Below, one piece after another: positions 27,113 through 34,960 of a stretch of 35,070 bases of DNA. Position 1 is the first letter of the stretch. Each line of letters begins with the position of its first letter. The notes under the pieces are model-generated. The model was given only the letters and a program-made list of their open reading frames with translations. It searched no databases and had not been told where the DNA came from. The position numbers and the translations under genes were made by a program. The DNA comes from Desulfobacterales bacterium (GTDB taxonomy: Bacteria > Desulfobacterota > Desulfobacteria > Desulfobacterales > JAFDCJ01), in the NCBI GenBank assembly GCA_020345785.1, contig CP070771.1:1-35070 (forward strand), given 5' to 3'.

Positions 27113-27612
27113 TACGCCTCCGTATCTTCGGTACTGATCCACAGGGCTTTAAATCCGACTTCTTCCAACACAAAATCATCCTCCGGCATGTCGAACCGCC
27201 ATGCATCCAGCTTGACACCATGCACGGTAATTGTTGAGCTGTTCCCCGGAAGGGCGTTGTTCTCCATGCGCAGACTCAGGTTGAAAGTCGGGCTGATAAA
27301 CCCGCCGGCAGGCCGGCTGGGCCCCGCACCATCACCGAGCATCAATTTCAGCAGCGCGCCGTTGATGTGTGCCCGTTGTATGGTTCCGGAAATATTGACA
27401 TTGCCGGGACGCAGCTCAGTGGCATAACGCTGGCCGATTTCGTGAAAGGGGCGCATATCGGAGTCGACCTGAATCGAAACACCGGTTGCCCGCCCTATTT
27501 GAGAAACGGAAAAAGTTTCACTGATATCCTTTGCCAGATCGCCCTCGGGCCCTGATTCCACCGCCAAACCCAGCGATCCGTCAAGGCCGGTATATACGTT
27601 TGTGTTCGGCAT
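27112..27612 (-). CDS. Contractile tail inner tube protein
   Basis: The protein has 166 residues, the usual length of tube or Hcp-like subunits. It begins MPNTNVYTGLDGSLGLAVES and has the beta-rich layout of tail tube proteins, including NVNISGTIQRAHINGALLKL and the late strand LDAWRFDMPEDDFVLEEVGF. Subunits stack as hexameric rings inside the sheath. AGAGGAG lies seven bases before the ATG. It is separated from the sheath gene by 182 bases, the largest gap inside the core tail block, and is coupled to the chaperone-like gene downstream. Confidence 0.85.
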   Translation of the reverse strand: MPNTNVYTGLDGSLGLAVESGPEGDLAKDISETFSVSQIGRATGVSIQVDSDMRPFHEIGQRYATELRPGNVNISGTIQRAHINGALLKLMLGDGAGPSRPAGGFISPTFNLSLRMENNALPGNSSTITVHGVKLDAWRFDMPEDDFVLEEVGFKALWISTEDTEA

Positions 27613-27654
27613 GATAACTCCTCTTTCTCATTGGTGAATGTTTTTAATCCTGGT

Positions 27655-27660
27655 ATTATA
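27655..27660 (-). promoter_or_regulatory. Candidate internal -10 element before the tube gene
   Basis: On the minus strand this site reads TATAAT exactly, about 43 bases before the tube ATG. It lies within the 182-base gap after the sheath gene. No good -35 hexamer was seen at 16-18 bases upstream. Extra transcription of the tube, needed in many copies, would make sense, but a lone -10 match in an AT-rich gap is weak evidence. Confidence 0.25.
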
Positions 27661-27794
27661 CACAGCGACATCATTAATTCCGTGATCGCCTTTTTGGGGC
27701 TGGTTTTCAATCCACCCTCCGGAGTCGAATAGACCCAACCCTGTGTATGCATGCAAAATGATTTATGTCGTTAAAAATAAAATGGCCCGGCACC

Positions 27795-29201
27795 TTACTG
27801 CAGGTTCATGGTCACGCGGATGAAATCGATTGAGAAAGTCGGCATCAATGTCATGATGACCACCGCGATACCCTGTATTTCCTGGGCACGGGTGGCGGTG
27901 ACCTCAAGCGAATACTGCACCAGCATTTCATCCTGTACCATCTGCGAAAGAAATCCGTCGAGCGTGGCCTTGAGTGCGGCGCGCACGCGCGTGTTGTTGA
28001 GCCGGCCGATATACGGGTTCGACCCTGAACGCACGCCGGCCTTGGCGTAGTCCACGACCCGCCGAATGCTGATCTGTTTGAATGCGCCGGTATCGGTGGT
28101 GATACCCTTGACAACCTGAAACCCGAATCTTTGCCGCACGAGAAGGACCCGCTTTTGCAGCAGATTCTTGTACACCGTCGAAGAGTAATGGGTGTCAAGA
28201 TCATCAACGGCAACCGTCTTGTTGGTCAAGCTGACATGCGGCGCAAGGGTGCTGAGTCTACCAGCCACAACTGCGGCCAGGTATGGCGGCGGCAGTTCGA
28301 CGACCGCGTCCGAAACCGCATCGACCGTCTTGAGTCCCGGTGCGACAAGGACAATGCGCGGCGAAGCCAGCGCATCGGCCTCGGTTTCAACCGTAGTGCT
28401 CGTGCTGGCACTCGCGCCCAGGATGGCGATGCGTTCACGTCCCTCGTTCTCGGTCGCTTCGAGATGGGCCGTCACCGATCCGCGCGCCACGTCCGATCCG
28501 AATCCGCCCACAATAAGGATATTGACGGGCTGATCCTCCAGCGCGGCGAGCCCTTCGGCCAGGTCGGCCGCCGATACATCGGCATGATCCACGCCGCCGG
28601 TCAAATTTTCCGCCGGGTCGACTTCGGCCAGCGCCTTGGTTCCATCAACCGGATCGGCCGCATCGACCAACACGGATTGGGCGGCGACCAGGGCGTGGAC
28701 ATCACCGACGGTCGCACCGACATAATTTTCCGTCACTTGCTTGTAGGTAATCGTCAGTTTAAATGACGGATCCGCAACCGACCCTTCGTTGACCACCGTG
28801 TAGGCAATGTCATTGCCGTAGCTGCCGGCATCCTTGGCGGTAATGGTAAAACCGGCGTCATCAATACTCTCGACGTCCGCCGATGCCTTGGTCGGATCGC
28901 CGTTGGCGATTCTGACCGCAAAGACATTCTTGGCCCCCCCGCGAAAGGCCTGCTCAAGTGTTCGAATGAGCGTGAGGGGATTGTCCGCTAACGTCGGCGA
29001 CGTGAAACTGTCATAGTTGCCAAAGACATCGATCGCCTCAGAATAGCTCCCGACAAGTTTGACCGTGTTACGCGGCCCTCTCGATGCCGTTCCGACGACC
29101 CCCACATTGCCGGTGGAAATCTGCCCAACACCGATCAGTCCTTCTGCCCGAACTTCTATGTAAGTTCCCGGCAGCACCATTTCACTAATTGATTCGCTCA
29201 T
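27795..29201 (-). CDS. Contractile tail sheath protein
   Basis: The frame is open further upstream, but the ATG at 29201 (MSESISEMVLPGTYIEVRAE) has a near-perfect AAGGAGGAG about nine bases before it, so I use it; this gives 468 residues. The N-terminal PGTYIEV and NVGVVGTASRGP motifs are hallmarks of sheath proteins. The C-terminal third (VRSGSNPYIGRLNNTRVRAA, then VIMTLMPTFSIDFIRVTMNL) is the conserved inner domain that packs on the tube and exchanges strands with neighbours. A variable, probably surface-exposed middle domain lies between. Only one sheath gene is present, unlike loci such as Afp with several. Confidence 0.92.
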   Translation of the reverse strand: MSESISEMVLPGTYIEVRAEGLIGVGQISTGNVGVVGTASRGPRNTVKLVGSYSEAIDVFGNYDSFTSPTLADNPLTLIRTLEQAFRGGAKNVFAVRIANGDPTKASADVESIDDAGFTITAKDAGSYGNDIAYTVVNEGSVADPSFKLTITYKQVTENYVGATVGDVHALVAAQSVLVDAADPVDGTKALAEVDPAENLTGGVDHADVSAADLAEGLAALEDQPVNILIVGGFGSDVARGSVTAHLEATENEGRERIAILGASASTSTTVETEADALASPRIVLVAPGLKTVDAVSDAVVELPPPYLAAVVAGRLSTLAPHVSLTNKTVAVDDLDTHYSSTVYKNLLQKRVLLVRQRFGFQVVKGITTDTGAFKQISIRRVVDYAKAGVRSGSNPYIGRLNNTRVRAALKATLDGFLSQMVQDEMLVQYSLEVTATRAQEIQGIAVVIMTLMPTFSIDFIRVTMNLQ

Positions 29202-29299
29202 GATATGAACTCCTCCTTCATTGACTGGAATCGCAGAATTTTCCCAGGATTCCAAAATGTTCTGCCCGTGAAATACATTGCGTATCGGACAGCGTCTGG

Positions 29300-30136
29300 T
29301 TAATTGATAAGTTCATTTTCCACTCCCTGACCGCTCTGCAGTTGTGACGTGAAATCTACGCCGCTGATGACACCGCCGCCCGTGGGTATGCGCGGCGTTG
29401 CATGTTCGTAGGTGAATTCAAAACTGATCCGTCGCGTTCTGGTGTTGCCCGTCGGCCTGACCGGTGCATCAATGGTCGACATGGCGGTAACTCCGATTTT
29501 TCGCAAGCCGGTAATCGAATGCTTCGCAAGCAGTGCGAAAACCTGCTGGGTCAGATCTTCAACGGATGCAATGGTTCGTATGAATAAATCCATATGAAGA
29601 ACTCCGCTCAGTCGCACCGTTTCCACCTCCCAGCGCCCAACGAAGTAGGTTGCGTTTAATGCTCCCACGGCAGGAAACGGATCACCTACCGCAATGAGGC
29701 CGGCATCTTTATCGATGCTGAATTCCCCGGCCGATGGTGAACCCGGGACAAAAGTCAGAGGTGCGCCGTCAATGCCGATTGTAATGTCAGCGGCCTCAAG
29801 GGGAGCGCTGTCGGCGCCGTCGGCCTTGACCAGCGGCCCGTGGGGAACGTGCAACGAAAGCCTGTCACCGCTCATTAGATCAACCGTTTCGGAAGGGAAT
29901 CGCAGGACCGGGTCCGCGAGGTCAATGGTACTCGTAATCGGCAGCGCACCCACCATGACACTGGTGGCGTTGGCCCCCACTCCCGCCCCGGAAACGGTGA
30001 CATTGTCCATCGACATTGCAATGGCAGGAACCTCCTCAGCGAGTCGGGGGAGCCCCCCGCCGATACTCAACATGGGTGGATCCAGTCGCGGACCAAGGAA
30101 ATCCGCGATCGCTGTCTGGAGTTTATCGAGTGCCAC
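29300..30136 (-). CDS. Tail protein upstream of sheath, possible tail-completion/terminator protein
   Basis: This 278-residue protein starts at a GTG (30136) with AAGGA about ten bases upstream. The N-terminus (ALDKLQTAIADFLGPRLDPP) is helical and the rest mixed beta. A C-terminal portion includes LHMDLFIRTIASVEDLTQQV and a strand-rich SFEFTYEHATPRIP. Genes in this place, just before the sheath, often code tail-completion or terminator proteins in contractile phages. I do not see a direct match to the DUF4255 cap family. The function assignment is from position and general pattern. Confidence 0.6.
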   Translation of the reverse strand: MALDKLQTAIADFLGPRLDPPMLSIGGGLPRLAEEVPAIAMSMDNVTVSGAGVGANATSVMVGALPITSTIDLADPVLRFPSETVDLMSGDRLSLHVPHGPLVKADGADSAPLEAADITIGIDGAPLTFVPGSPSAGEFSIDKDAGLIAVGDPFPAVGALNATYFVGRWEVETVRLSGVLHMDLFIRTIASVEDLTQQVFALLAKHSITGLRKIGVTAMSTIDAPVRPTGNTRTRRISFEFTYEHATPRIPTGGGVISGVDFTSQLQSGQGVENELIN

Positions 30137-30209
30137 AGGTTTGTCTTCCTTTTTAGCGTCTCATGTTCGATCAAACTGGCTGCTTCAGCAGCCAGCGGCT
30201 GGGTTGAAT

Positions 30210-33200
30210 TTACGGCAATGCATCCTGCAACTTCTTAAGCGCCGCTGCACTTCGCTCCAGGCCTTCGTCCAACTGCCCGGAGATGCCTTCAAGCTCGTCG
30301 AGCAGCGGCTTGAGCATGTCACGGATATTGAGCTCTCCGGCAGCGGCCAGTATATCGTCATAGGTTGCCAGGAGAGAGCCGAGCATCACCGTGGGGCGCA
30401 GCGGACTCGCTTCGCCGGCCACCTCCTCGACGGCAGCCTTGAATGCATCGATGGTGGTACGAACCGGCGACAATGGATCGTAAGCTGCAATCGTCGCCTG
30501 CAATTCCTCGAATTCGGTGAGCGGCTCTCCTAAAAGCGCGCTGGGACGAAGGGCGTTTATTTCGTCACGCAGGGCGCTGTGAACCGCTGCAATTTCATTG
30601 ACGATGGGGTTGATGTCGATATTGTCGATGAGTGACTGCAGTTCGACAACACCGCTTTTGACCGGATCAATGAGGCCGGTCTCGACCAACTCGACAACCT
30701 TGGCCTTGAGAGCATCCACCAGCCCCTGAAGAGGGCCCAAAAGAATTGCCGGTCGCAACGTCCCGAAAATATCCGCTATGATTTCCAGGGCCGTTTTACC
30801 GGCTGGATCGACACCGAACTGACGGAGCAATTCAGCGAACCGCTGTTTGACTTCGACCAGAGGGCGCAACCCATCGCGCAGTGCTTCCGCAACGGTCGTT
30901 ACCTGACTGAATCCGGATGTGGCAAGGGACTGAATTTCCGCCAGACGTGCACGGAGCTCATCATTATAGCGCGGCCCATAGGCCAAGATGGGTGCAAAGA
31001 ACGCCTGCGGATTGTGAGCATTTACCAGCAAGGCCACCTGTCCGTGCAAGGCCGTTCCGCTCTTGCCTTCGATGGCGGAAACCAGTGAGCGGTGCCAGCT
31101 TGACGCTTGGGACACAACGCCTTCGACGCCCAGCTCGGCAATGCCGTCGGCAACTCTGTTCAGGCGCCCGACAGCTTCGGTGAGTCCGGTAATAACCCGT
31201 TCCGCCCCCGGCTCCCCCTTGAGCCATTCGGCAACTTCATCGAACGCGGAAACACGGACGCCGTCTCCCGAGAGCGCAGCGACCAGATTGCCGGCAATGG
31301 GGTTGGCACTCGGCTGACTGCGTAAATGGATCAAAAGGGTGTCGAATTGCGCCTCGATTTTGGGCACCCAGTTTGCGAGGTCGACATTGTCGAGAACACC
31401 CTTGAGCTGGTCGACGATGCTGTCAAGATGCTCGGTCCAAGACTCGATGCCGGTCAGCTCTTTGATGTCACCGCGTACCGCATCGATTCGATCGGTGACG
31501 GGGGCAAACAGCGCTGTCGGGTCAAGCTGGTCGTAGTACGCCAGTATTTCGTCAAAAACGCCGTCGACTTCCTCCAAAATATCCGCTCGTAAATCGATCG
31601 AGGCAATCGCCGCCTTGGCTTGATCGATGACATCGGCAATCGGCTGGAGGATCACGTCCGGATCGACCGCACGCAAACGAGCCAGGAATTCATCGAAAAC
31701 CGTCGCCTCGAGGTCCTCGATCGGACCGCGCGGATTGTTGTCCTGCAGAAACGCGATGATGTCCTGATAGATGGCATCTATCTCTCCTAAAACATCCTCA
31801 TCAAAGCTGGTCCGTATTTCGGTCAAGGCGGAGATGAGGGTGTTCTTGACTTCTTCAAAATCGATGGCCTTGACCGGCTTGACCGCTTCCTGAAGATCGG
31901 CTTCCACATCGTCCGGCAAGATGTCGATGGGCACTGCATCGATAACCGTTGCCGCGGTTTCCATCACATCCACGCTGGTATCGAAATAGGGCGTGAGGTC
32001 GATCTTTTTCAGGGTATCGGCCACACTTTGTATCCCATCCTCTACCTGTCCGAGAACCCCGGGGAGTTTGTCGAGCACCGTGTCGAGTTCCGAGGCAATA
32101 TTGTCGAAAGCCCCCTTGACTGTCTCTGCCTCGGCCAGCACGGCGGTTTTGGCGGCGGTTATCGCAGCAGTCGCTGTGGTCATCGCCGTTTCAATGGCAG
32201 TCAGGGAATCACCCAGAAGGCCGTCCAGCGTATCAATTACCTCGGCCACAGGACGGATTACCGTGCGAATCGTTTCGGCAACTCCCTGAAGATTGAGGCC
32301 CTCGATCAGGTCGCGGACCACCGTCATCGCGCTGCGAATGGCGCCGGCAACAGCTTCCATCGCATTGTTGATTTCGGCAATGATATCCGTCACCTGATTG
32401 ATGGCGCTTGAAACCGGACGGGTGAGGGATTGCACATCGAAGTCATTTACCGTTGCAACCAGATCATCGATCAGCGTTCCAAAACGGTCGGTCAACTCAT
32501 CGATCGGGGTATCAATTGACGACCAGTCCGAAGGAAGTCGCGACAGGAGCCATTCCTGGATTGTGACCGTTAGGTTGCGAATCGGCTCCGCCACCTGGTA
32601 ACTTTGAAGCATCCGCCCGGCATCGCCGATTCGGGCGACCGCATCGGCCAGATCGGCATGGACAAGGGTGGCTTCGCCGAAGCCAAGTGCCTTTTGCAAA
32701 TGGGAATGATACGCCCGGATGGCCGCTACATATTCTTGGATAATTGCCGTGAGCTCGCCCACTGTGGCGACATCATCCCCATCGGCGCTCTCGATCCTTT
32801 GAATCAGGTCGTTGTTGGTAAACCAGGCTGTCAGCTGATCCCGTACCAGGCCGATATCTTCGGTCGGCAAAAGCGCCTCCAGGCGCTCAGCCGTCTCGGA
32901 GATATGTTGAACCTGGGACCAGATTGCCGTCAAGCCCGCCAGGGATCCGACGATTTGGGTGAGAGCAGACGTCTTGCCGGTAATGGACGGCAGGGTTGAT
33001 GATACATCGACTGCTCCGCCGGAAAGGGTCGATACGAGCTCGGTGGCCAGATTGACCGTACTGTCGGAGGTGAAGTTTTGCACTTGCTGCAAGGCGTTGT
33101 TCAGGAAATCCAATCCCGACTGATTGCCTTCCCGCTCACCTGTTTGGTTTTGCAGACGGTCCAGAAGGGCGCGGGGGTCGCTTGACTGAAATGAATCAGC

Positions 33201-33458
33201 GCGGTCCAGGATACCTGTCAAGGGCGTCAAAAGACCGGATACATCGGCCAGGGTGCCGAGTCCCGACTGTCCCTGCTGCACCACCGTTGTAAGCGAGGCG
33301 GTGATCGGTCCCAAGTTGATTCCGCCAAGCGGTCCGGCAGCCTGGGCAAGTCCATCCGTGTCGATGGCCGGCGCATCCGGGGAAACGCTGTTTAACTCGG
33401 TCGTAATCCCATCGAGAGAAAAGGAAAATCCGTCCTGCAGGCGATCTAGCAGTCCCAT
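30210..33458 (-). CDS. Long helical tape-measure-like protein
   Basis: The protein has 1082 residues, mostly amphipathic helix with few aromatic or Cys residues, acidic overall, as in tape-measure proteins. A recurring motif with the pattern (L/V)-x-P-x-x-L-L-x-P-L appears in the second half: VDPDVILQPI (~600), LDPTALFAPV (~645), NPQAFFAPIL (~820), LRPAILLGPL (~900), LRPSALLGEPL (~968), LRPTVMLGSLL (~1020). No membrane-spanning helix is obvious. At 1.5 angstroms per residue a fully helical ruler would correspond to about 160 nm. The ATG overlaps the previous stop as TGATG. It lies upstream of the sheath, not after the tube as in P2-like tails. A scaffold or fibre-like function cannot be excluded. 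Confidence 0.65.
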   Translation of the reverse strand: MGLLDRLQDGFSFSLDGITTELNSVSPDAPAIDTDGLAQAAGPLGGINLGPITASLTTVVQQGQSGLGTLADVSGLLTPLTGILDRADSFQSSDPRALLDRLQNQTGEREGNQSGLDFLNNALQQVQNFTSDSTVNLATELVSTLSGGAVDVSSTLPSITGKTSALTQIVGSLAGLTAIWSQVQHISETAERLEALLPTEDIGLVRDQLTAWFTNNDLIQRIESADGDDVATVGELTAIIQEYVAAIRAYHSHLQKALGFGEATLVHADLADAVARIGDAGRMLQSYQVAEPIRNLTVTIQEWLLSRLPSDWSSIDTPIDELTDRFGTLIDDLVATVNDFDVQSLTRPVSSAINQVTDIIAEINNAMEAVAGAIRSAMTVVRDLIEGLNLQGVAETIRTVIRPVAEVIDTLDGLLGDSLTAIETAMTTATAAITAAKTAVLAEAETVKGAFDNIASELDTVLDKLPGVLGQVEDGIQSVADTLKKIDLTPYFDTSVDVMETAATVIDAVPIDILPDDVEADLQEAVKPVKAIDFEEVKNTLISALTEIRTSFDEDVLGEIDAIYQDIIAFLQDNNPRGPIEDLEATVFDEFLARLRAVDPDVILQPIADVIDQAKAAIASIDLRADILEEVDGVFDEILAYYDQLDPTALFAPVTDRIDAVRGDIKELTGIESWTEHLDSIVDQLKGVLDNVDLANWVPKIEAQFDTLLIHLRSQPSANPIAGNLVAALSGDGVRVSAFDEVAEWLKGEPGAERVITGLTEAVGRLNRVADGIAELGVEGVVSQASSWHRSLVSAIEGKSGTALHGQVALLVNAHNPQAFFAPILAYGPRYNDELRARLAEIQSLATSGFSQVTTVAEALRDGLRPLVEVKQRFAELLRQFGVDPAGKTALEIIADIFGTLRPAILLGPLQGLVDALKAKVVELVETGLIDPVKSGVVELQSLIDNIDINPIVNEIAAVHSALRDEINALRPSALLGEPLTEFEELQATIAAYDPLSPVRTTIDAFKAAVEEVAGEASPLRPTVMLGSLLATYDDILAAAGELNIRDMLKPLLDELEGISGQLDEGLERSAAALKKLQDALP

Positions 33459-34054
33459 CAGTCAAACAATCCCTTCAATTCATCGATCATAGCGTTGACC
33501 GGCTCGGTGGCGGACGCGACACCGTCCAGCGCGGGAAGTATGGGCGCGACGGGGTCACCCAGTGTGGGTACATCGACGAGAAGTCCCGGTAGCTCGAATC
33601 CGTCAAGCGAGAGAGCGGCCTCGAGATCCAGCTCGGCATCGATCCCCAGATCGGCCCCGAGGTCATCAAAACCGGCCGCCGGTTCAGGCGGCTCCACGTA
33701 CTCTCGCAGCACAATACGATACTGAAAACGGCGGGCCCAATCGTTGGATTCGGTTACCCGGAGGTCCTCGATGATCACCAGTTCAAGTTCGGTGGCGGAG
33801 ACGATGTCCGCCGTAAAAGACACCGGCTCACCCTCCTGGAATTTGGCTCGAATGTTCGTGAAGAAATCATCCCGCATTTCTTCTTCGTGAAGCGATCCGA
33901 CGATTTCCACCGCAATACTCTCAGTGCCGAGATCCTGGTGCAATGTCCCGTGAAGACCGGGTACCAAAAGCGGTGCCAGGCGACGGTGCTCAACTGCGGC
34001 AATTTTCTCTATGCGGGGAATCTCCCAATCATCCAACATGGGTACGAGTGCCAT
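33458..34054 (-). CDS. Distal baseplate protein with gpN/DNA-circularisation-like N-terminal domain
   Basis: The protein has 198 residues. Residues about 10-125 carry the pattern of DNA-circularisation N-terminal (gpN-like) tail proteins: LAPLLVPGLHGTLHQDLGTE, then a SFTADI strand and YRIVLREYVEPPEP. The C-terminal 70 residues are acidic and Leu/Pro-rich (GADLGIDAELDLEAALSLDG). The ATG at 34054 has no strong ribosome site, unlike most genes here, and is the first gene of the coupled block. Proteins of this domain act at the tail hub in Mu-like phages. An alternative is a LysM-type hub protein, but no LysM motif was seen. Confidence 0.6.
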   Translation of the reverse strand: MALVPMLDDWEIPRIEKIAAVEHRRLAPLLVPGLHGTLHQDLGTESIAVEIVGSLHEEEMRDDFFTNIRAKFQEGEPVSFTADIVSATELELVIIEDLRVTESNDWARRFQYRIVLREYVEPPEPAAGFDDLGADLGIDAELDLEAALSLDGFELPGLLVDVPTLGDPVAPILPALDGVASATEPVNAMIDELKGLFD

Positions 34055-34104
34055 TGGAGGTTCTCATTTCAAAATTCGATTTTTCAGAAATTGCGGCAAT
34101 TTAG

Positions 34105-34116
34105 TATTCTAGAATA
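34105..34116. promoter_or_regulatory. 12-base palindrome upstream of the tail operon
   Basis: TATTCTAGAATA is a perfect palindrome about 50 bases before the first tail-operon start codon, with TATATT beside it on the minus strand. It could be an operator overlapping a promoter. A TTGGGC about 17-18 bases further upstream is a poor -35. This is suggestive only. Confidence 0.25.
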
Positions 34117-34148
34117 TAGGGGCCCAACCCGGAACCAAAAGGAAATTA

Positions 34149-34213
34149 ATCACGAAAGCACGAAAGGACGAAAACACGAAAAGGAGAAAAAATAAATTTC
34201 GTGCTTTCGTGAT
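34149..34213. repeat. Perfect 17-bp inverted repeat (CACGAAAGCACGAAA family)
   Basis: ATCACGAAAGCACGAAA at 34149-34165 is matched exactly in inverted orientation at 34197-34213, with a 31-base A-rich loop. It is followed by the compact hairpin at 34215-34231. It lies between the DUF3467-like gene and the tail operon. Similar words occur inside the loop (GGACGAAAACACGAAAAGG), so the element is built from decayed copies of one short word. Confidence 0.75.
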
Positions 34214-34214
34214 G

Positions 34215-34231
34215 ATCCGCCTGAGGCGGAT
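34215..34231 (-). terminator. Compact GC hairpin downstream of the DUF3467-like gene
   Basis: ATCCGCC-TGA-GGCGGAT forms a perfect 7-bp stem with a 3-base loop, 34 bases after the stop of the DUF3467-like gene on the minus strand. The expected U-tract is not clear on the minus strand, so termination would be weak or factor-aided. It may instead belong to the neighbouring inverted-repeat element. Confidence 0.4.
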
Positions 34232-34264
34232 TTCATAAAATGCAAAGAAATAACAAATAAGCTG

Positions 34265-34510
34265 CTAATCGGAGATGTCTCCATAGGTTGTTTCGAAGGC
34301 TTCCACGGTCTCCTGGAGCACTTTCAAAAATGCTTTGGCATAGATGGGAGAGGTAATGATTCGGAAATACAGCTCCGCATGGTCGCTTTCGAAATACGAT
34401 TGGCCGAAATCAAAGATAAACTCGCATTGACCATAGCCTACAGCAAAATGATTGGCATATCTTCCCTCAAGTATTTTGTGCTTGTGAGAAGAATCAGAAC
34501 ATGGGTCCAT
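34265..34510 (-). CDS. DUF3467-like small protein
   Basis: The sequence ILEGRYANHFAVGYGQCEFI followed by FDFGQSYF, then RIITSPIYAKAFLKVLQETV, matches the DUF3467 family, short cytoplasmic proteins of unknown function common in deltaproteobacteria and archaea. I prefer the ATG at 34510 (MDPCSDSSHK, 81 residues) because GAGG lies six bases upstream; an ATG at 34525 would add five residues with a poorer site. The gene is full length for the family. It is separated from the tail operon by 210 bases with two hairpins, so co-transcription is uncertain. Its presence at the head of this locus may mean a regulatory or accessory role. Confidence 0.75.
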   Translation of the reverse strand: MDPCSDSSHKHKILEGRYANHFAVGYGQCEFIFDFGQSYFESDHAELYFRIITSPIYAKAFLKVLQETVEAFETTYGDISD

Positions 34511-34525
34511 CGTTGTCCTCGTCAT

Positions 34526-34960
34526 GTAAGATATTGTCCTGTCGCTGGTGACATTAGCAATCGGACCCTTCTACTTGTCGGCAGAGCAAAAGAGGTGCCA
34601 GGTCGCCAACCGGGGTAGGGATTTTTTTTTAATCTCTTGATATTATGTCTAAATTAAATAAAAAAAATCTGCCTCCTGAGGAATGTATCGCGTTCAATTT
34701 TAGTAACGTGTTACGTCGCAAAACGGCTCAGCCGATATCCTGCGACGAAGGACCGATGATGGGCTTTCAACAATTTATATAAAAAAATCAGCTGGTTGAA
34801 GTTGGAGATGCAATGGCTTCATCCTGAAATTCAAAGGTAACTTTGGGGTGTTACGTTATGTTGTGACGTGTTACGTGGATTAGATGATGGGAAATTGGCC
34901 AGAAGGCTTGGAGGCTGGGACGCTGGGAGGGGGAGAAGGTGGGAAGGTGAGTAAAATAAA
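34526..34960. other. Gene-free upstream region with GTGTTACGT repeats
   Basis: No credible gene was found in these 435 bases. The word GTGTTACGT occurs three times, at 34708-34716, 34848-34856 and 34868-34876, the outer ones within CGTGTTACGT. A purine-rich stretch of GCTGGGA-type words (about 34905-34950) leads into the tandem repeat. A promoter for the DUF3467-like gene is expected near 34530-34600 but none stands out. Confidence 0.5.

Noticed and set aside
17587..34054. Intact prophage
   Set aside because: No head, packaging, integration, replication or lysis genes are visible in the window, although flanks outside it could change this.
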